From Proteinivorax hydrogeniformans (GTDB taxonomy: Bacteria; Bacillota; Proteinivoracia; Proteinivoracales; Proteinivoracaceae), in the NCBI RefSeq assembly GCF_040515995.1, contig NZ_CP159485.1:1984001-2048000 (forward strand): 64,000 nucleotides of DNA, read 5' to 3'. A model generated the notes under the pieces. That model was given only the letters and a program-made list of their open reading frames with translations, ran no database searches and was not told the DNA's origin. The translations under genes were made by a program, and so were the position numbers. Shown piece by piece: positions 49,145 through 58,333 of the stretch. Each line of letters begins with the position of its first letter. The stretch's first letter is position 1.

Positions 49145-50758
49145 ATGTATACTAATGATGCTATGCATTACCCGTACTCTTCTCAAAGAACTGCAACCTT
49201 TGCTAAAAAAGGCATGGTAGCAACCTCTCAGCCGCTTGCATCTCAAGCCGGCTTAGAAATCTTAAAAAAAGGTGGTAACGCAATTGATGCAGCTATAGCA
49301 ACAGCTGCTTGCCTAACCGTTGTGGAGCCGACCTCAAACGGCATAGGTGGCGATGCTTTTGCATTAGTTTGGGTAAAAGATAAGTTATACGGATTAAATT
49401 CTAGCGGACCTTCTCCCAAATCTATCTCAATAGATGCTGTAAAACAAAAAGGGTATGAAGAAATGCCTAAGTTTGGGTTTATACCTGTTACTGTCCCTGG
49501 GGTTCCTGCTGCTTGGGCAGCTCTTTCAAAAAGGTTTGGAAAGCTTTCTTTAACCGAGGTATTGAAGCCGGCTATTGATTATGCTGAAAATGGATTTCCT
49601 CTATCTCCTGTATTGTCATATTATTGGCAATCAGCCTATAAGTCCTACAAAAAGAATCTTAAGGGCGAAGAATTTAAACATTGGTTTGAGACATTTGCAC
49701 CAGATGATAAACCTTTAAAAGCAGGTGATGTATGGAAGTCCCAAGCTCATGCTGACACCCTTCGTTCGATAGCTACTACCGACGGTGATTCTTTTTATAA
49801 AGGGGATCTAGCTGATAAGATAGATTCATTTTCCAAAAAGTATGGTGGCTTTATTCGCAAAGAAGATTTAGAGGATTTTGAGCCACAGTGGGTTGACCCC
49901 ATTAAAGTTAACTACCGAGGTTACGATGTCTGGGAAATCCCTCCTAACGGTCAAGGTTTGGTGGCCTTAACGGCCTTGAATATTGCTAAAGGTTTTGATT
50001 TTGGTCAAAAAGATTCGGCAGATACCTATCATAAGCAGATAGAAGCATTAAAACTGGCCTTTGCTGATGGCCTTGAATATATAACAGAAGAAAATAAGAT
50101 GAAAATATCAGTTAAAGACATGATTTCAGATGAATATGCTTCTATTAGAAAAAGTTTAATAGGCGATGAGGCTTTACAACCACAAGCTGGCACTCCTCCA
50201 AAGGGCGGTACTGTTTACCTTGCAACAGCAGATGAAGAGGGGAATATGGTCTCTTTTATCCAAAGTAACTATATGGGCTTTGGTTCAGGTTTAGTTGTGC
50301 CAGGCACTGGTATAGCTCTACAAAATCGTGGTCATAACTTCTCTTTAGATGAAAGTCATGACAATTGCCTAAAGCCTAATAAAAAGACCTTTCACACTAT
50401 TATCCCCGGATTTTTGTCTAAAGGAAGCACTCCAATCGGTCCGTTTGGGGTAATGGGAGGCTTTATGCAGCCACAAGGACATATGCAGGTTATAATGAAC
50501 AGCATTGATTTTGGCCTAAATCCTCAGGCGGCCTTAGATGCTCCTAGGTGGCAATGGATGAAAGATAAAGTGGTTTTTTTGGAGCATTCTGTTCCTAACC
50601 ATATAGCTCAACAACTAGCTTCAAAAGGCCACCAAATACAGATTGCTCATAACCCTGGCAGCTTTGGACGGGGCCAGATAATTTGGAGAAACCCTCATAC
50701 AGGTGTGCTTATAGGAGGAACGGAAAGCCGGACTGATGGAGCAATCTACGCATGGTAG
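49145..50758 (+). CDS. Gamma-glutamyltransferase family protein
   Basis: 537 residues of the Ntn-hydrolase GGT family, which removes or transfers gamma-glutamyl groups (glutathione, polyglutamate) after self-cleavage. Seen: VATSQPLASQAGLEILKKGGNAIDAAIATAACLTVVEPTSNGIGGDAF at the N-terminus. The cleavage region is GGTVYLATADEEGN near residue 355, where the threonine after GG is the expected nucleophile, and NRGHNFSLD and PNKKTFHTIIPGF follow. No signal peptide is visible, so it may be cytosolic, unlike exported GGTs. AAGGAGG precedes the ATG; a terminator follows. Confidence 0.92.
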   Translation: MYTNDAMHYPYSSQRTATFAKKGMVATSQPLASQAGLEILKKGGNAIDAAIATAACLTVVEPTSNGIGGDAFALVWVKDKLYGLNSSGPSPKSISIDAVKQKGYEEMPKFGFIPVTVPGVPAAWAALSKRFGKLSLTEVLKPAIDYAENGFPLSPVLSYYWQSAYKSYKKNLKGEEFKHWFETFAPDDKPLKAGDVWKSQAHADTLRSIATTDGDSFYKGDLADKIDSFSKKYGGFIRKEDLEDFEPQWVDPIKVNYRGYDVWEIPPNGQGLVALTALNIAKGFDFGQKDSADTYHKQIEALKLAFADGLEYITEENKMKISVKDMISDEYASIRKSLIGDEALQPQAGTPPKGGTVYLATADEEGNMVSFIQSNYMGFGSGLVVPGTGIALQNRGHNFSLDESHDNCLKPNKKTFHTIIPGFLSKGSTPIGPFGVMGGFMQPQGHMQVIMNSIDFGLNPQAALDAPRWQWMKDKVVFLEHSVPNHIAQQLASKGHQIQIAHNPGSFGRGQIIWRNPHTGVLIGGTESRTDGAIYAW

Positions 50759-50764
50759 AAATAA

Positions 50765-50808
50765 AAAACTGTCCCAGCACAAGCAAGCCTTGATGCTGGG
50801 ACAGTTTT
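50765..50808 (+). terminator. Terminator of gamma-glutamyltransferase gene
   Basis: AAAACTGTCCCAGCA/TGCTGGGACAGTTTT, 14-nt loop. Confidence 0.9.
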
Positions 50809-50919
50809 AACACTTATTTAATAAATAAATCAAATTATAAAGAGGAATTTATTTTAACAATAACGAATAAACTACTTGGTCTAAAAGTTTCGATTAGCTA
50901 AATTTTAGGGGGAGTTATT

Positions 50920-52302
50920 TTGAAAACTAATACTTTAACAATGCCCCATGATATTTCTGCCAAAGGTACTTGGCAGAATATAACAACCATCTTACTACTA
51001 GCCTGGCCTATTATGCTTAGTCAGTTTTTGCAAACTATCCTAGGGATAGTAGATGTGTATTTTATCTCGATGCTAGATAGCAACGAGTTAATTGCTGCTA
51101 TCAGTTACGGTAATGAGGTATTACATGTCACAATTGCAGCAGCTCAATTTGTGGTCATTGGCAGTCTTGCTACAATTTCAAGAAGGATCGGTGCTAAGGA
51201 CATGTCAGGCGCGGAAAAGATGGCAAGTCAGGGTATTTTATTAGCTTTTTTAACAGGTGCTATTTTTTTATCTTTCTTATACTTCCAAGGGCGCCCTTTT
51301 TTATATTTGTTTGGGGCTACAGGTAACATCTTAGATTACGGTGCAAATTATCTGAAGGTATTGGCTTTCGCTACTCCGTTTATATTTTTTAATTTAACAG
51401 CAAGGGGTATATTGCAAGCTAAAGGTGATACCTTCACACCAATGCTAGTGTTTTGCGGCATGAATATACTAAATATATTTTTTAATTGGGTTTTTATATT
51501 TGGAGTAGGTTTTGTGCCAGAGTTTGGGTATTTAGGAGCAGCCTTAGGTACAGTGATTTCAAATATTATCGCAGCATGTGCTTTGGTGATTATGTTAGAA
51601 AAGAAGTTTTTCCATTCTTCGTTGTGGTTGGCATATAAAAAGCACAAGGTTATTGTTAAGGATTTATGGACCATCGTTAAAATTGGGTCCTTTGCCATGG
51701 TTCAAGGTATTGCCCGGCCTATAACTGCGCTTTTAATGTACAGCATTGCCAATAATGTCAGCTTAGTGGCCATAACAGCATTCGGAATTGGCGGAAGGAT
51801 GATTGGTCTTGTTTTTATTACAATTATGGGGCTAACTCAGGCTATGTCTGTGCTTACAGGTCAAAACCTAGGTCGCGGTGACGTAGAGTCGGTTGAACGC
51901 TATGGCCGAGACGGTTTGAAGTTCGCTTTTATTAACATGCTAATTTTCTTTATCCCATTTTTTATATTTGCTGAACAAACCATGTCACTTTTTACCGATG
52001 ATCCCGCTGTTATCGCAGAAGGAGTCAGTTATTTTAGGATAGTTTATCCATGTATTTTCTTTGTAATTTTCCCTGCTATATATGGTGGAATTTTTATGGG
52101 CTCAGGTGATACAGCGCCTCCTATGCTGGCTTCTTTGGTAGCTAATCTAGGATTTAAATACCCGTTTGCTCGTTACTTTGCAAATTACTTAGATTTAGGT
52201 GCAAGCTGGGTATGGCTTGGCATTGGCTTATCTGTCTTAGTAGAAATGATTATAATTGTTCTTTGGTATCGCAAGGGAAAATGGAAAACTAAAAAGGTAT
52301 AG
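50920..52302 (+). CDS. MATE family efflux transporter
   Basis: 460 residues and 12 helices in two halves: ITTILLLAWPIMLSQFLQTILGIVDVYFISML at the start, IVKIGSFAMVQGIARPITALLMYSIANNVS in the middle. Probably a cation-coupled drug or metabolite exporter; substrate unknown. Distinct from the two other MATE-type proteins in the window. The TTG start has GGGGGAG 5 nt upstream. A GNAT gene follows after 16 bp and is likely co-transcribed. Confidence 0.9.
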   Translation: MKTNTLTMPHDISAKGTWQNITTILLLAWPIMLSQFLQTILGIVDVYFISMLDSNELIAAISYGNEVLHVTIAAAQFVVIGSLATISRRIGAKDMSGAEKMASQGILLAFLTGAIFLSFLYFQGRPFLYLFGATGNILDYGANYLKVLAFATPFIFFNLTARGILQAKGDTFTPMLVFCGMNILNIFFNWVFIFGVGFVPEFGYLGAALGTVISNIIAACALVIMLEKKFFHSSLWLAYKKHKVIVKDLWTIVKIGSFAMVQGIARPITALLMYSIANNVSLVAITAFGIGGRMIGLVFITIMGLTQAMSVLTGQNLGRGDVESVERYGRDGLKFAFINMLIFFIPFFIFAEQTMSLFTDDPAVIAEGVSYFRIVYPCIFFVIFPAIYGGIFMGSGDTAPPMLASLVANLGFKYPFARYFANYLDLGASWVWLGIGLSVLVEMIIIVLWYRKGKWKTKKV

Positions 52303-52318
52303 TAAGGAGGAATAACAA

Positions 52319-53056
52319 ATGCATAAAGTCAACGATGTAAACATTATTAACGATTTGTTAAAAGAAGACATGATGGGTAACATCAATACTCTAGGAAGAT
52401 TAAAGTTTCAAAAAGATTTCAATATTTTTGTAGATAGCTTAAATAAACCCCAGGGCTACGTTTTGCAAAATGATAACTGGAATGTTGTTTATTCTGATGG
52501 TGATGCAACAGCTGAGAAACTTTTAAATTCACTCTTAGATAAACCACAAAACTTTGCCGGAGTCTTAAGAAGGTTTTATGACCTGGTTGAAAAAAAAGGT
52601 ATAGTTGATTGGAAAGAGTTTTGCTATTTATATTATATAACCCCAGAAAGTCTAAAAATAAACCAACCTAAACATAATGTTGATTCTTTAACTTTAGATG
52701 ATGCTGAAATTGTGGACTACTATTACACCTATCGCTCGCAAGACCCAAACTCATTAGAATATCTAAAAGGATGCATTAAAGAACGCCCCAGCTCTGTTAT
52801 AAGAGATGAAAACGGTAAACCTATCTCCTGGGCTTTAATAAGAGAGGATGGCTCTTTAGGTGTAATGTATACTAAAAAAGAGCATCGTGGCAAAGGCTTG
52901 GCAATTTCAGTAAGTGTGGACTTGATCAAAAAGGCTTTTGAATTAGGGCACACCCCATATGTACACATCGTTACCGATAACAAGGCCTCTATCGCTCTTT
53001 CAGAGTCAATTGGTTTTAAAAGGTATGGTGAAATTGTATGGTTTGGAACCAAATAA
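52319..53056 (+). CDS. GNAT family N-acetyltransferase
   Basis: 245 residues. The N-terminal half (about 1-125) is a poorly conserved domain as in glycine N-acyltransferase-like proteins. The C-terminal GNAT fold has ISWALIREDGSLGVMYTKKEHRGKGLAISVSVDLIKKAFELG, with the acetyl-CoA-binding RGKGLA, and VTDNKASIALSESIGFKRYGE. Substrate unknown. AAGGAGG precedes the ATG. Co-directional with the MATE gene, so it may modify what that pump exports; this is speculation. Confidence 0.85.
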   Translation: MHKVNDVNIINDLLKEDMMGNINTLGRLKFQKDFNIFVDSLNKPQGYVLQNDNWNVVYSDGDATAEKLLNSLLDKPQNFAGVLRRFYDLVEKKGIVDWKEFCYLYYITPESLKINQPKHNVDSLTLDDAEIVDYYYTYRSQDPNSLEYLKGCIKERPSSVIRDENGKPISWALIREDGSLGVMYTKKEHRGKGLAISVSVDLIKKAFELGHTPYVHIVTDNKASIALSESIGFKRYGEIVWFGTK

Positions 53057-53103
53057 AAGAGAAGCTCCTTAAGCAAATGATATGCTTGAGGAGCTTCTCT
53101 TTT
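53055..53103. terminator. Bidirectional terminator, GNAT / rubrerythrin
   Basis: AAAAGAGAAGCTCCT...AGGAGCTTCTCTTTT with inner AAGCA/TGCTT pairing. It lies between convergent genes and touches both stop codons. Confidence 0.88.
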
Positions 53104-53527
53104 ATTTTGAATATCTTTTAAGCATACCTTCTAACATTTTGGCATGCCGAGCCTCATCTTTAGCAGATTCATTAAAGTAATCAGCAACGCTCTCTAAACC
53201 TAACTCTCTAGCCTTTTCCGAAGCCTTTCTTTTATTTTGGTTAGCAAAAACTTCTCCTTCTAACATTTCCTTTAAGTTGTCAAAAAGATTATCTTTTATC
53301 ATGCCATTTAGCTGAGCAAAACTGCCTGCATGTTCCGCTTCTTCCCATGCTAAAGTTTTTAGCACTTCAGCAATTTCAGGGTAACCTTCTCTTTGGGCTT
53401 GGGCTGCCATAGCCAAATAAATACCGACTTCTGTAGTCTCCCCTTTGAAATTTTGTTTTACATCTCTTTCTAAGTCTGTTCCTTTAGCCTCACCTAATAC
53501 TTTTTCAATAACTAATTTTTCTGTCAT
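53102..53527 (-). CDS. Rubrerythrin-like diiron protein (no rubredoxin domain)
   Basis: 141 residues of ferritin-like four-helix bundle. The diiron-ligand motifs are visible: GETTEVGIYLAMA (Glu), EEAEHAGSF (ExxH) and, in the second half, AKDEARHAKML (ExxH). The usual C-terminal rubredoxin CxxC pairs are absent. Probably detoxifies peroxide or oxygen in the cytosol with an external electron donor. Its ATG overlaps the stop of the upstream cysteine-rich gene (TAATG), so the two are translationally coupled; that protein may be its redox partner. Confidence 0.9.
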   Translation of the reverse strand: MTEKLVIEKVLGEAKGTDLERDVKQNFKGETTEVGIYLAMAAQAQREGYPEIAEVLKTLAWEEAEHAGSFAQLNGMIKDNLFDNLKEMLEGEVFANQNKRKASEKARELGLESVADYFNESAKDEARHAKMLEGMLKRYSK

Positions 53528-53958
53528 TATTTTTTCCTCCTTATGTTATATGCTTCACTGATTTTTTTAGCCTTTTTATCATCAAAGCCTTTAATACTAT
53601 TTAAGTACATCAGTACGCTTCCTTCATAATCTACATAATCTCCGAGCAATGCAAGCTCTAAAGAAGCACGAATTACGTTTATTATACAATCTTCGTCATG
53701 GTAAAGCTTGCAGTTTTTACATTGATTTAACAGAAACCCGATAGCGTCTATCATCTCGTCCTCATCATAGATTTTAGTATCAATCATGTTAAGTCCGTCG
53801 ATTCCGCCATCAACAAATTCTTCTTGGCTAAGTATTGCCTTGTTTATAATCTTTTTATCGTATCCTACAAGGCATTTACTATTAGAGCAGCTGCTACACC
53901 CTAAACAGCATTGAGTAACACTTTTTATTACTCCTTCTAAATCAAATTCTTTGGACAT
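53527..53958 (-). CDS. Cysteine-rich protein coupled to rubrerythrin
   Basis: 143 residues. The N-terminal cysteine cluster TQCCLGCSSCSNSKCLVGYDKK (about residues 12-33) and a second set in NQCKNCKLYHDEDC could bind an Fe-S cluster or zinc. The rest is helical. I do not recognise a named family. The start is ATG with GAGGTG upstream (MSKEFDLEG); the longer frame upstream has no ribosome-binding site. Stop and start codons overlap with the rubrerythrin gene downstream, which suggests a shared role in oxidative-stress defence. Confidence 0.75.
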   Translation of the reverse strand: MSKEFDLEGVIKSVTQCCLGCSSCSNSKCLVGYDKKIINKAILSQEEFVDGGIDGLNMIDTKIYDEDEMIDAIGFLLNQCKNCKLYHDEDCIINVIRASLELALLGDYVDYEGSVLMYLNSIKGFDDKKAKKISEAYNIRRKK

Positions 53959-54051
53959 AATATTCACCTCAGTATTAGTAATAATAATTATTATCGCCTT
54001 TATTAAACTAATTCTACATCTTTCGTTAATTTTCCTGCTAAAAAATAAAAA

Positions 54052-54083
54052 AAATAACACCTTTTTTATAAAGGCGTTATTTT
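54052..54083 (-). terminator. Terminator after ATP-grasp gene
   Basis: AAATAACGCCTTT/AAAGGTGTTATTT with a long T tail on the minus strand; overlaps the gene's stop codon. Confidence 0.75.
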
Positions 54084-55099
54084 ATGTATTGGCGATAAAG
54101 TTTTTTTAGAACCTTGTTTGTTTTGATGCCTCCTTCTGCTAGCTGCATCATTCTTACATTTGGATTGGAATTACCCTCCATAAAGGTAAAACCATCCTCT
54201 GTTATAGCTATATCCCAACCAATAATCCAATTATTAAAGTATTTTGCAACTTGTTTACATTTTTCTTCAACTTGTTCATAGTAAGGGATGGAAAATCCCT
54301 CAAACTTAAATTCTGTATCGGGATGATGAGTAAAGGACTGACCTCCGCTATGAAGGTGGTTAACACCCCATTTTTCTAAAACTCCGTTTTCTCTATCGAT
54401 GTTGACTATTATACCACCTTGTGAGGCGTTATCAACTACATTTCCACCTTGCCCTAACCGCATTAAGCTTGAAGCCACTTTTATAGCGCCATTTTGACGT
54501 ACAGTATGAACTCTTAAGGTATTAACGCTGTGGGGGTATATTTTACTTACCTGAGAGTTTTGCTTAATTAACTGCTGAAAGATGAATGTTGAATCAATCA
54601 ATGTGCTAAAGATATCGGGATCAATATTATCTAAATTGTCGATTTTAAAACATCTTTTTCCCCCAGCGCCAGCTAGTGGCTTTATGAACAGTTTCTGAAC
54701 GCTATTATCTAAAATTTTGGCAATAGAATTTTTGAAATCCTCAGGCTTTGATATATCAAAAATACGTCCTTTAGCAAATAGGTTATTTCTAACATTATAA
54801 GCAATAACCTCAGGGTTATTGGCGCCGATAGCATTCAGGTGGCTATTAAAAAGAAATTTATTTTGTAAAATTGGGCTAGTACTATTACCTTTAGAATGGA
54901 TAACAGTCATAGCCTTTTTATGGGTTTTACCACCTACATAATCTAGGCAATGGCCACGACCTTTTTTATAAGCCAATGTGGTGAAGTAGTATAGTGGAAC
55001 TTCCTTTTCCTTTAACCCACATCTTATTAAGTCCAAAATTATGTTAGGAATGCTTTTTCTGTGAGTATCTCTTAGTATATTTTTGATATAGCCGCTCAT
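54077..55099 (-). CDS. ATP-grasp protein (sugar-transfer-associated type)
   Basis: 340 residues of the ATP-grasp fold related to the 'sugar-transfer associated ATP-grasp' group: KLFIKPLAGAGGKRCFKI (nucleotide-binding glycine-rich loop near 140), INTLRVHTVRQNG-like NTLRVHTVR, GQGGNVVDNASQGGIIVNID and the metal-binding C-terminal FTFMEGNSNPNVRMMQLAEGG. It would ligate a carboxylate to an amine or similar; substrate unknown. ATG with GGAG upstream. Next to a radical SAM gene (21 bp), probably one transcript. Confidence 0.85.
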   Translation of the reverse strand: MSGYIKNILRDTHRKSIPNIILDLIRCGLKEKEVPLYYFTTLAYKKGRGHCLDYVGGKTHKKAMTVIHSKGNSTSPILQNKFLFNSHLNAIGANNPEVIAYNVRNNLFAKGRIFDISKPEDFKNSIAKILDNSVQKLFIKPLAGAGGKRCFKIDNLDNIDPDIFSTLIDSTFIFQQLIKQNSQVSKIYPHSVNTLRVHTVRQNGAIKVASSLMRLGQGGNVVDNASQGGIIVNIDRENGVLEKWGVNHLHSGGQSFTHHPDTEFKFEGFSIPYYEQVEEKCKQVAKYFNNWIIGWDIAITEDGFTFMEGNSNPNVRMMQLAEGGIKTNKVLKKLYRQYIK

Positions 55100-55120
55100 G
55101 TTGACTCCTTTAAAATATTG

Positions 55121-55987
55121 TTATAGTCCTCTCCAATTTTCACTTCTAAACTCATTGCTTTTTTTTATTTGGTTAAGCTGGTTTAGTAGCTTGTCCTTGT
55201 CTTCATCTAATACACCGGCTAGGAAAAAATAATTAGATGCATGGTTTGCTCTAAAAATTGTTTTGTTCAAATTTAGATTGGTAATTATCAATACCATTTC
55301 TTCTAGTACTTGCGAAGGTGTTAAAAGCTTAAACTTGCCTTCTTTAACCTGTTTTTGTAGTGTTGTTCCTTCCTCAACCATCAGCGTTAACACCGAAAAG
55401 TAGTGGGGGTCAATCTGACTGATAATATTAGCGCTATCTATAGCGTGCTGATAAAATCTATTCTGTCCTCCCAAACCGGAAATAACCATAGTGGATAGCA
55501 AAAAACCAGCTTCTTTAGCCTTTTGACCAGCTTTTACCATTTCGCTACTATTTACTCCTTTTTCCACCTGGGCTAAAACAGCATCGTTGCCGCTTTCCAC
55601 ACCTAGATAAAGCATGTCCAAGCCTGCCGCTTTCAGTTGTAAAAGCTCCTCACAAGTCTTATTTATAAGATCCTTAGGTCCTGCGTAGCAGCTGATCCGC
55701 TCCAGACTAGGAAATTTACTTCTAACTTGCTGTAGTATAAATAATAATTTATTAGTCGCTAACGCCAATACATTACCATCTGCTAAAAAAACCCTGCTGG
55801 CATTTTTTTGGTGCTGCGCTATTGAATCAATGTGATTAACTATTTCTTCTTTACTTTTTACTGTAAATGTTTTTTCTTTATACATGCTACAAAATGAACA
55901 TTTGTTATGTGAACAACCAAGTGTAACCTGTATTATTGCACTTTTAGCCTCACTGGGAGGACGGTAAAGTGGCATATGATAGTTCAA
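55121..55987 (-). CDS. Radical SAM protein
   Basis: 288 residues. The cluster motif is CSHNKCSFC (CX4CX2C) at residues 25-33, slightly longer than the usual CX3CX2C, preceded by AIIQVTLG as in a known group of small Elp3-like radical SAM proteins. Further: FLADGNVLALAT, LYLGVESGNDAVLAQVEKG (SAM/strand region) and VISGLGG. The reaction is unknown. TTG start with GGAGGG at 7 nt. Upstream of the ATP-grasp gene, so they may act in one modification pathway. Confidence 0.88.
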   Translation of the reverse strand: MNYHMPLYRPPSEAKSAIIQVTLGCSHNKCSFCSMYKEKTFTVKSKEEIVNHIDSIAQHQKNASRVFLADGNVLALATNKLLFILQQVRSKFPSLERISCYAGPKDLINKTCEELLQLKAAGLDMLYLGVESGNDAVLAQVEKGVNSSEMVKAGQKAKEAGFLLSTMVISGLGGQNRFYQHAIDSANIISQIDPHYFSVLTLMVEEGTTLQKQVKEGKFKLLTPSQVLEEMVLIITNLNLNKTIFRANHASNYFFLAGVLDEDKDKLLNQLNQIKKSNEFRSENWRGL

Positions 55988-56034
55988 TTAAGTTCCCTCC
56001 TCACTTATTACCTTTAAAAAGATATTCCAAGCTG

Positions 56035-56322
56035 TTAGGCCAGCTCTGACAACATTTCTCTTGCTGCCTGTTCATCTTTTTGCATAACTAAAAAGTCAAC
56101 AGACCCTAGGCTACCACCTAACGGGTACACTCCTCTTAAGGTTTCTCCTTTTGTAATATATTTTATATTGCTGTCTTGAAGAATTGACTTTGCAAATGAT
56201 ATGGTCATTGGATTATCGGTTTTTAAGACAGACTTAAGCTTTAAGTCCTCATATTTTAGCCCACAGCTTTGGCAAATTTCTTTCTTTTTATCGAACTTTT
56301 CCTCACAATTTGGACAATGCAC
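56035..56322 (-). CDS. Zinc-ribbon plus DUF2007 domain protein
   Basis: 95 residues: an N-terminal zinc ribbon (CPNCEEKFDKKKEICQSC) followed by a DUF2007/putative signal-transducing domain (LKTDNPMTISFAKSILQDSNIKYITKGE...GSVDFLVMQKDEQAAREML). Role unknown. GTG start with GGAG upstream. It is 16 bp behind the AIM24-type gene in the same direction. Confidence 0.85.
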   Translation of the reverse strand: MHCPNCEEKFDKKKEICQSCGLKYEDLKLKSVLKTDNPMTISFAKSILQDSNIKYITKGETLRGVYPLGGSLGSVDFLVMQKDEQAAREMLSELA

Positions 56323-56338
56323 TTGAAATTCTCCTTTT

Positions 56339-57025
56339 TCAATTATTATTGTTACTTGTTGGAATAAAAGGAATTATGCTATCTGCAAGACCTGATATTG
56401 GCATGGTCTGTAGCCAAATCTTACCCGGTCCTGTTAGAGTCGTTAAAAATAAACCTTCACCACCGAAAAGCATATTACTAAACCCTTTTACCATGCTAAT
56501 ATCCATTTTAACAGAAGTTTCAAACATAGCAACATTGCCTGTATCGATGCGTAGCCTTTCTCCTGGAGCCAGTTCTTTTTCTATAACGCTGCCATCAGTT
56601 TCAAAAAAGGCCAGCCCTTTTCCATAAAACTTTTGCATAATGAAGCCTTCTCCACCAAAAAATCCAGTTCTTAGCTTTTTACGGAAATTCACTTGATGCT
56701 GTACGCTATTTTCTGCTACTAAAAAAACGCTTTTTTGAGCAATAATTGGAGTCTCAGAAACATTTATAGGAATAATGTCCCCGGGGACTTGAGAGGAAAA
56801 AGCAGCGTAGTCCCCCTCTTTTGTTGCGGTATAAGTGTTTAGGAAAAAACTTTCTCCAGACAGTGCTCTGCCTAACCCTTTTAAAACCCCTCCTTTATTT
56901 GAGGTTTGCATTTGAATTCCATCGGTAATCCAAGACATTGCCCCTGTCTCACAATAAACCTTCTCCCCAGGCTTTAAACTTAACTCTACTACTGGAAAGT
57001 TGCCACCTTTAATGTTATATTCCAT
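56339..57025 (-). CDS. AIM24/TIGR00266 family protein
   Basis: 228 residues of the AIM24 beta-helix family: FPVVELSLKPGEKVYCETGAMSWITDGIQM, FFLNTYTA, GFFGGEGFIMQKFYGKG, AMFETSVKMDISMVKGF and GEGLFLTTLTGPGKIWLQTMP, all typical. Bacterial members have no established biochemical function; mitochondrial Aim24 is needed for membrane organisation. It ends in a poly-Asn tail. The start is the ATG with AGGGGG upstream; a longer reading has none. Confidence 0.9.
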   Translation of the reverse strand: MEYNIKGGNFPVVELSLKPGEKVYCETGAMSWITDGIQMQTSNKGGVLKGLGRALSGESFFLNTYTATKEGDYAAFSSQVPGDIIPINVSETPIIAQKSVFLVAENSVQHQVNFRKKLRTGFFGGEGFIMQKFYGKGLAFFETDGSVIEKELAPGERLRIDTGNVAMFETSVKMDISMVKGFSNMLFGGEGLFLTTLTGPGKIWLQTMPISGLADSIIPFIPTSNNNN

Positions 57026-57182
57026 AAAAATTCCCCCTTTAATATATAAGCATAAGCACTGACCTTTTCTCGAAACGATGAATTTTACAGGTGCCACATG
57101 CTTTTAGAACATCTCTTTCCATCTGCCACCAGCTAACAGCTACCTACCAAAAGAGGTAAGCAGTAACGAGTCTGAGCCCTGT

Positions 57183-58238
57183 TTATAACAACTCATTTAA
57201 ATATTCATTTAGCGAACTTCTCTTATGGCCATTTCTCCCCACTACGGTTTTTGCAAATGTCATCGAGTTTAGCACTGCTTCCTCTGTGCTTTCCACCACC
57301 GCCCTAAAACACTGGTTTAAGTTTTCTTCGTTGATGACCTTAATAGTTCTAACCTCTTTTTTGGGATAGTGTTCAATTTTTGCAGCTGTGGAAAACCCAA
57401 TCACAACATCTCCACTACCATTAAAGGCATAGGCCCCGGTTCTAGAAAGTCCAAAAGACACCCTTTTACACAACCTTTTCAGCTGCCTACTACTACAAGG
57501 AAGGTCGGTTGCCATAATAACCATTACAGAACCTTTTTCGCCATAGTAGTCTTTTGCCTCATCTTGTTTTTCTATTTCCTCGCCTATAGGCGAACCTTTT
57601 ATAATAAGATCCTTTTTTTGTCCAAAGTTAGATAACACTAACACACCTAAAGTATATTTTTCCTTGCCTAACTTTATTACCCTAGATGCACTTCCTATGC
57701 CACCTTTTAAACCATAACAGCTCATCCCAGTTCCTGCCCCCACATCTCCCTGCTCAAAATCTATGCTAGCACTATGTATTGCTTCTAAAACATGGGATGT
57801 GTTTACATGTTGACCTCTTATATCATTAAGATAGGCGTCGTTACACTCGCCCACCACAGGATTTACTGTGCCGGTTTTTATCCCTATATCTTCATTATTG
57901 TGTAAAGAGTGTTCTATAAGAGCTTCAGCAGCAGTCGGTGCGTTAAATGTGTTGGTCAAAATAATCGGAGTTTCTAGTGTGCCGAGCTCTTCTATCTGCA
58001 TCAAGCCAATTGATTTTCCAAAACCGTTTATTACATGACATGCAGCTATTGGTTTCTTTAAAAAAACATTTTCTTCATGGGGCAAAATAGCTGTAACTCC
58101 TGTGTTTATTCTGTCACCATCATTTAAGGTAACATGTCCTACCTTAACCCCATTAACATCAGCAATTGTGTTTCTTTCACCAGTATCTAGGATCCCTATT
58201 TTGATTCCATAGTCTCTAATACTCTGTTTTTTTGTCAT
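57183..58238 (-). CDS. P1 family aminopeptidase/esterase (DmpA-like)
   Basis: 351 residues of the DmpA/BapA family, self-processing Ntn-like peptidases that release N-terminal amino acids or D-residues. Seen: NTIADVNGVKVGHVTL at the N-terminus, GFGKSIGLMQIEELG, VVGECNDAYLND and the processing region GDVGAGTGMSCYGLKGGIGSASR, whose serine after GIG is the expected nucleophile; RTGAYAFNGSGDVVIGFSTA follows. Cytosolic, peptide degradation. GAGGAGGGGG precedes the ATG. Monocistronic by appearance. Confidence 0.92.
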   Translation of the reverse strand: MTKKQSIRDYGIKIGILDTGERNTIADVNGVKVGHVTLNDGDRINTGVTAILPHEENVFLKKPIAACHVINGFGKSIGLMQIEELGTLETPIILTNTFNAPTAAEALIEHSLHNNEDIGIKTGTVNPVVGECNDAYLNDIRGQHVNTSHVLEAIHSASIDFEQGDVGAGTGMSCYGLKGGIGSASRVIKLGKEKYTLGVLVLSNFGQKKDLIIKGSPIGEEIEKQDEAKDYYGEKGSVMVIMATDLPCSSRQLKRLCKRVSFGLSRTGAYAFNGSGDVVIGFSTAAKIEHYPKKEVRTIKVINEENLNQCFRAVVESTEEAVLNSMTFAKTVVGRNGHKRSSLNEYLNELL

Positions 58239-58333
58239 ACTTTTCCCCCTCCTCTTTCGATTACTATTCTCTTTTTTAGATAGGAATCCCTCTAGTTAAA
58301 GTAACTTAGTTATCGCCAATTTTTTCTATACTA

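Noticed and set aside
57100-57182. Possible small element between AIM24 and P1 peptidase genes
   Set aside because: No convincing hairpin, repeat match or open frame.
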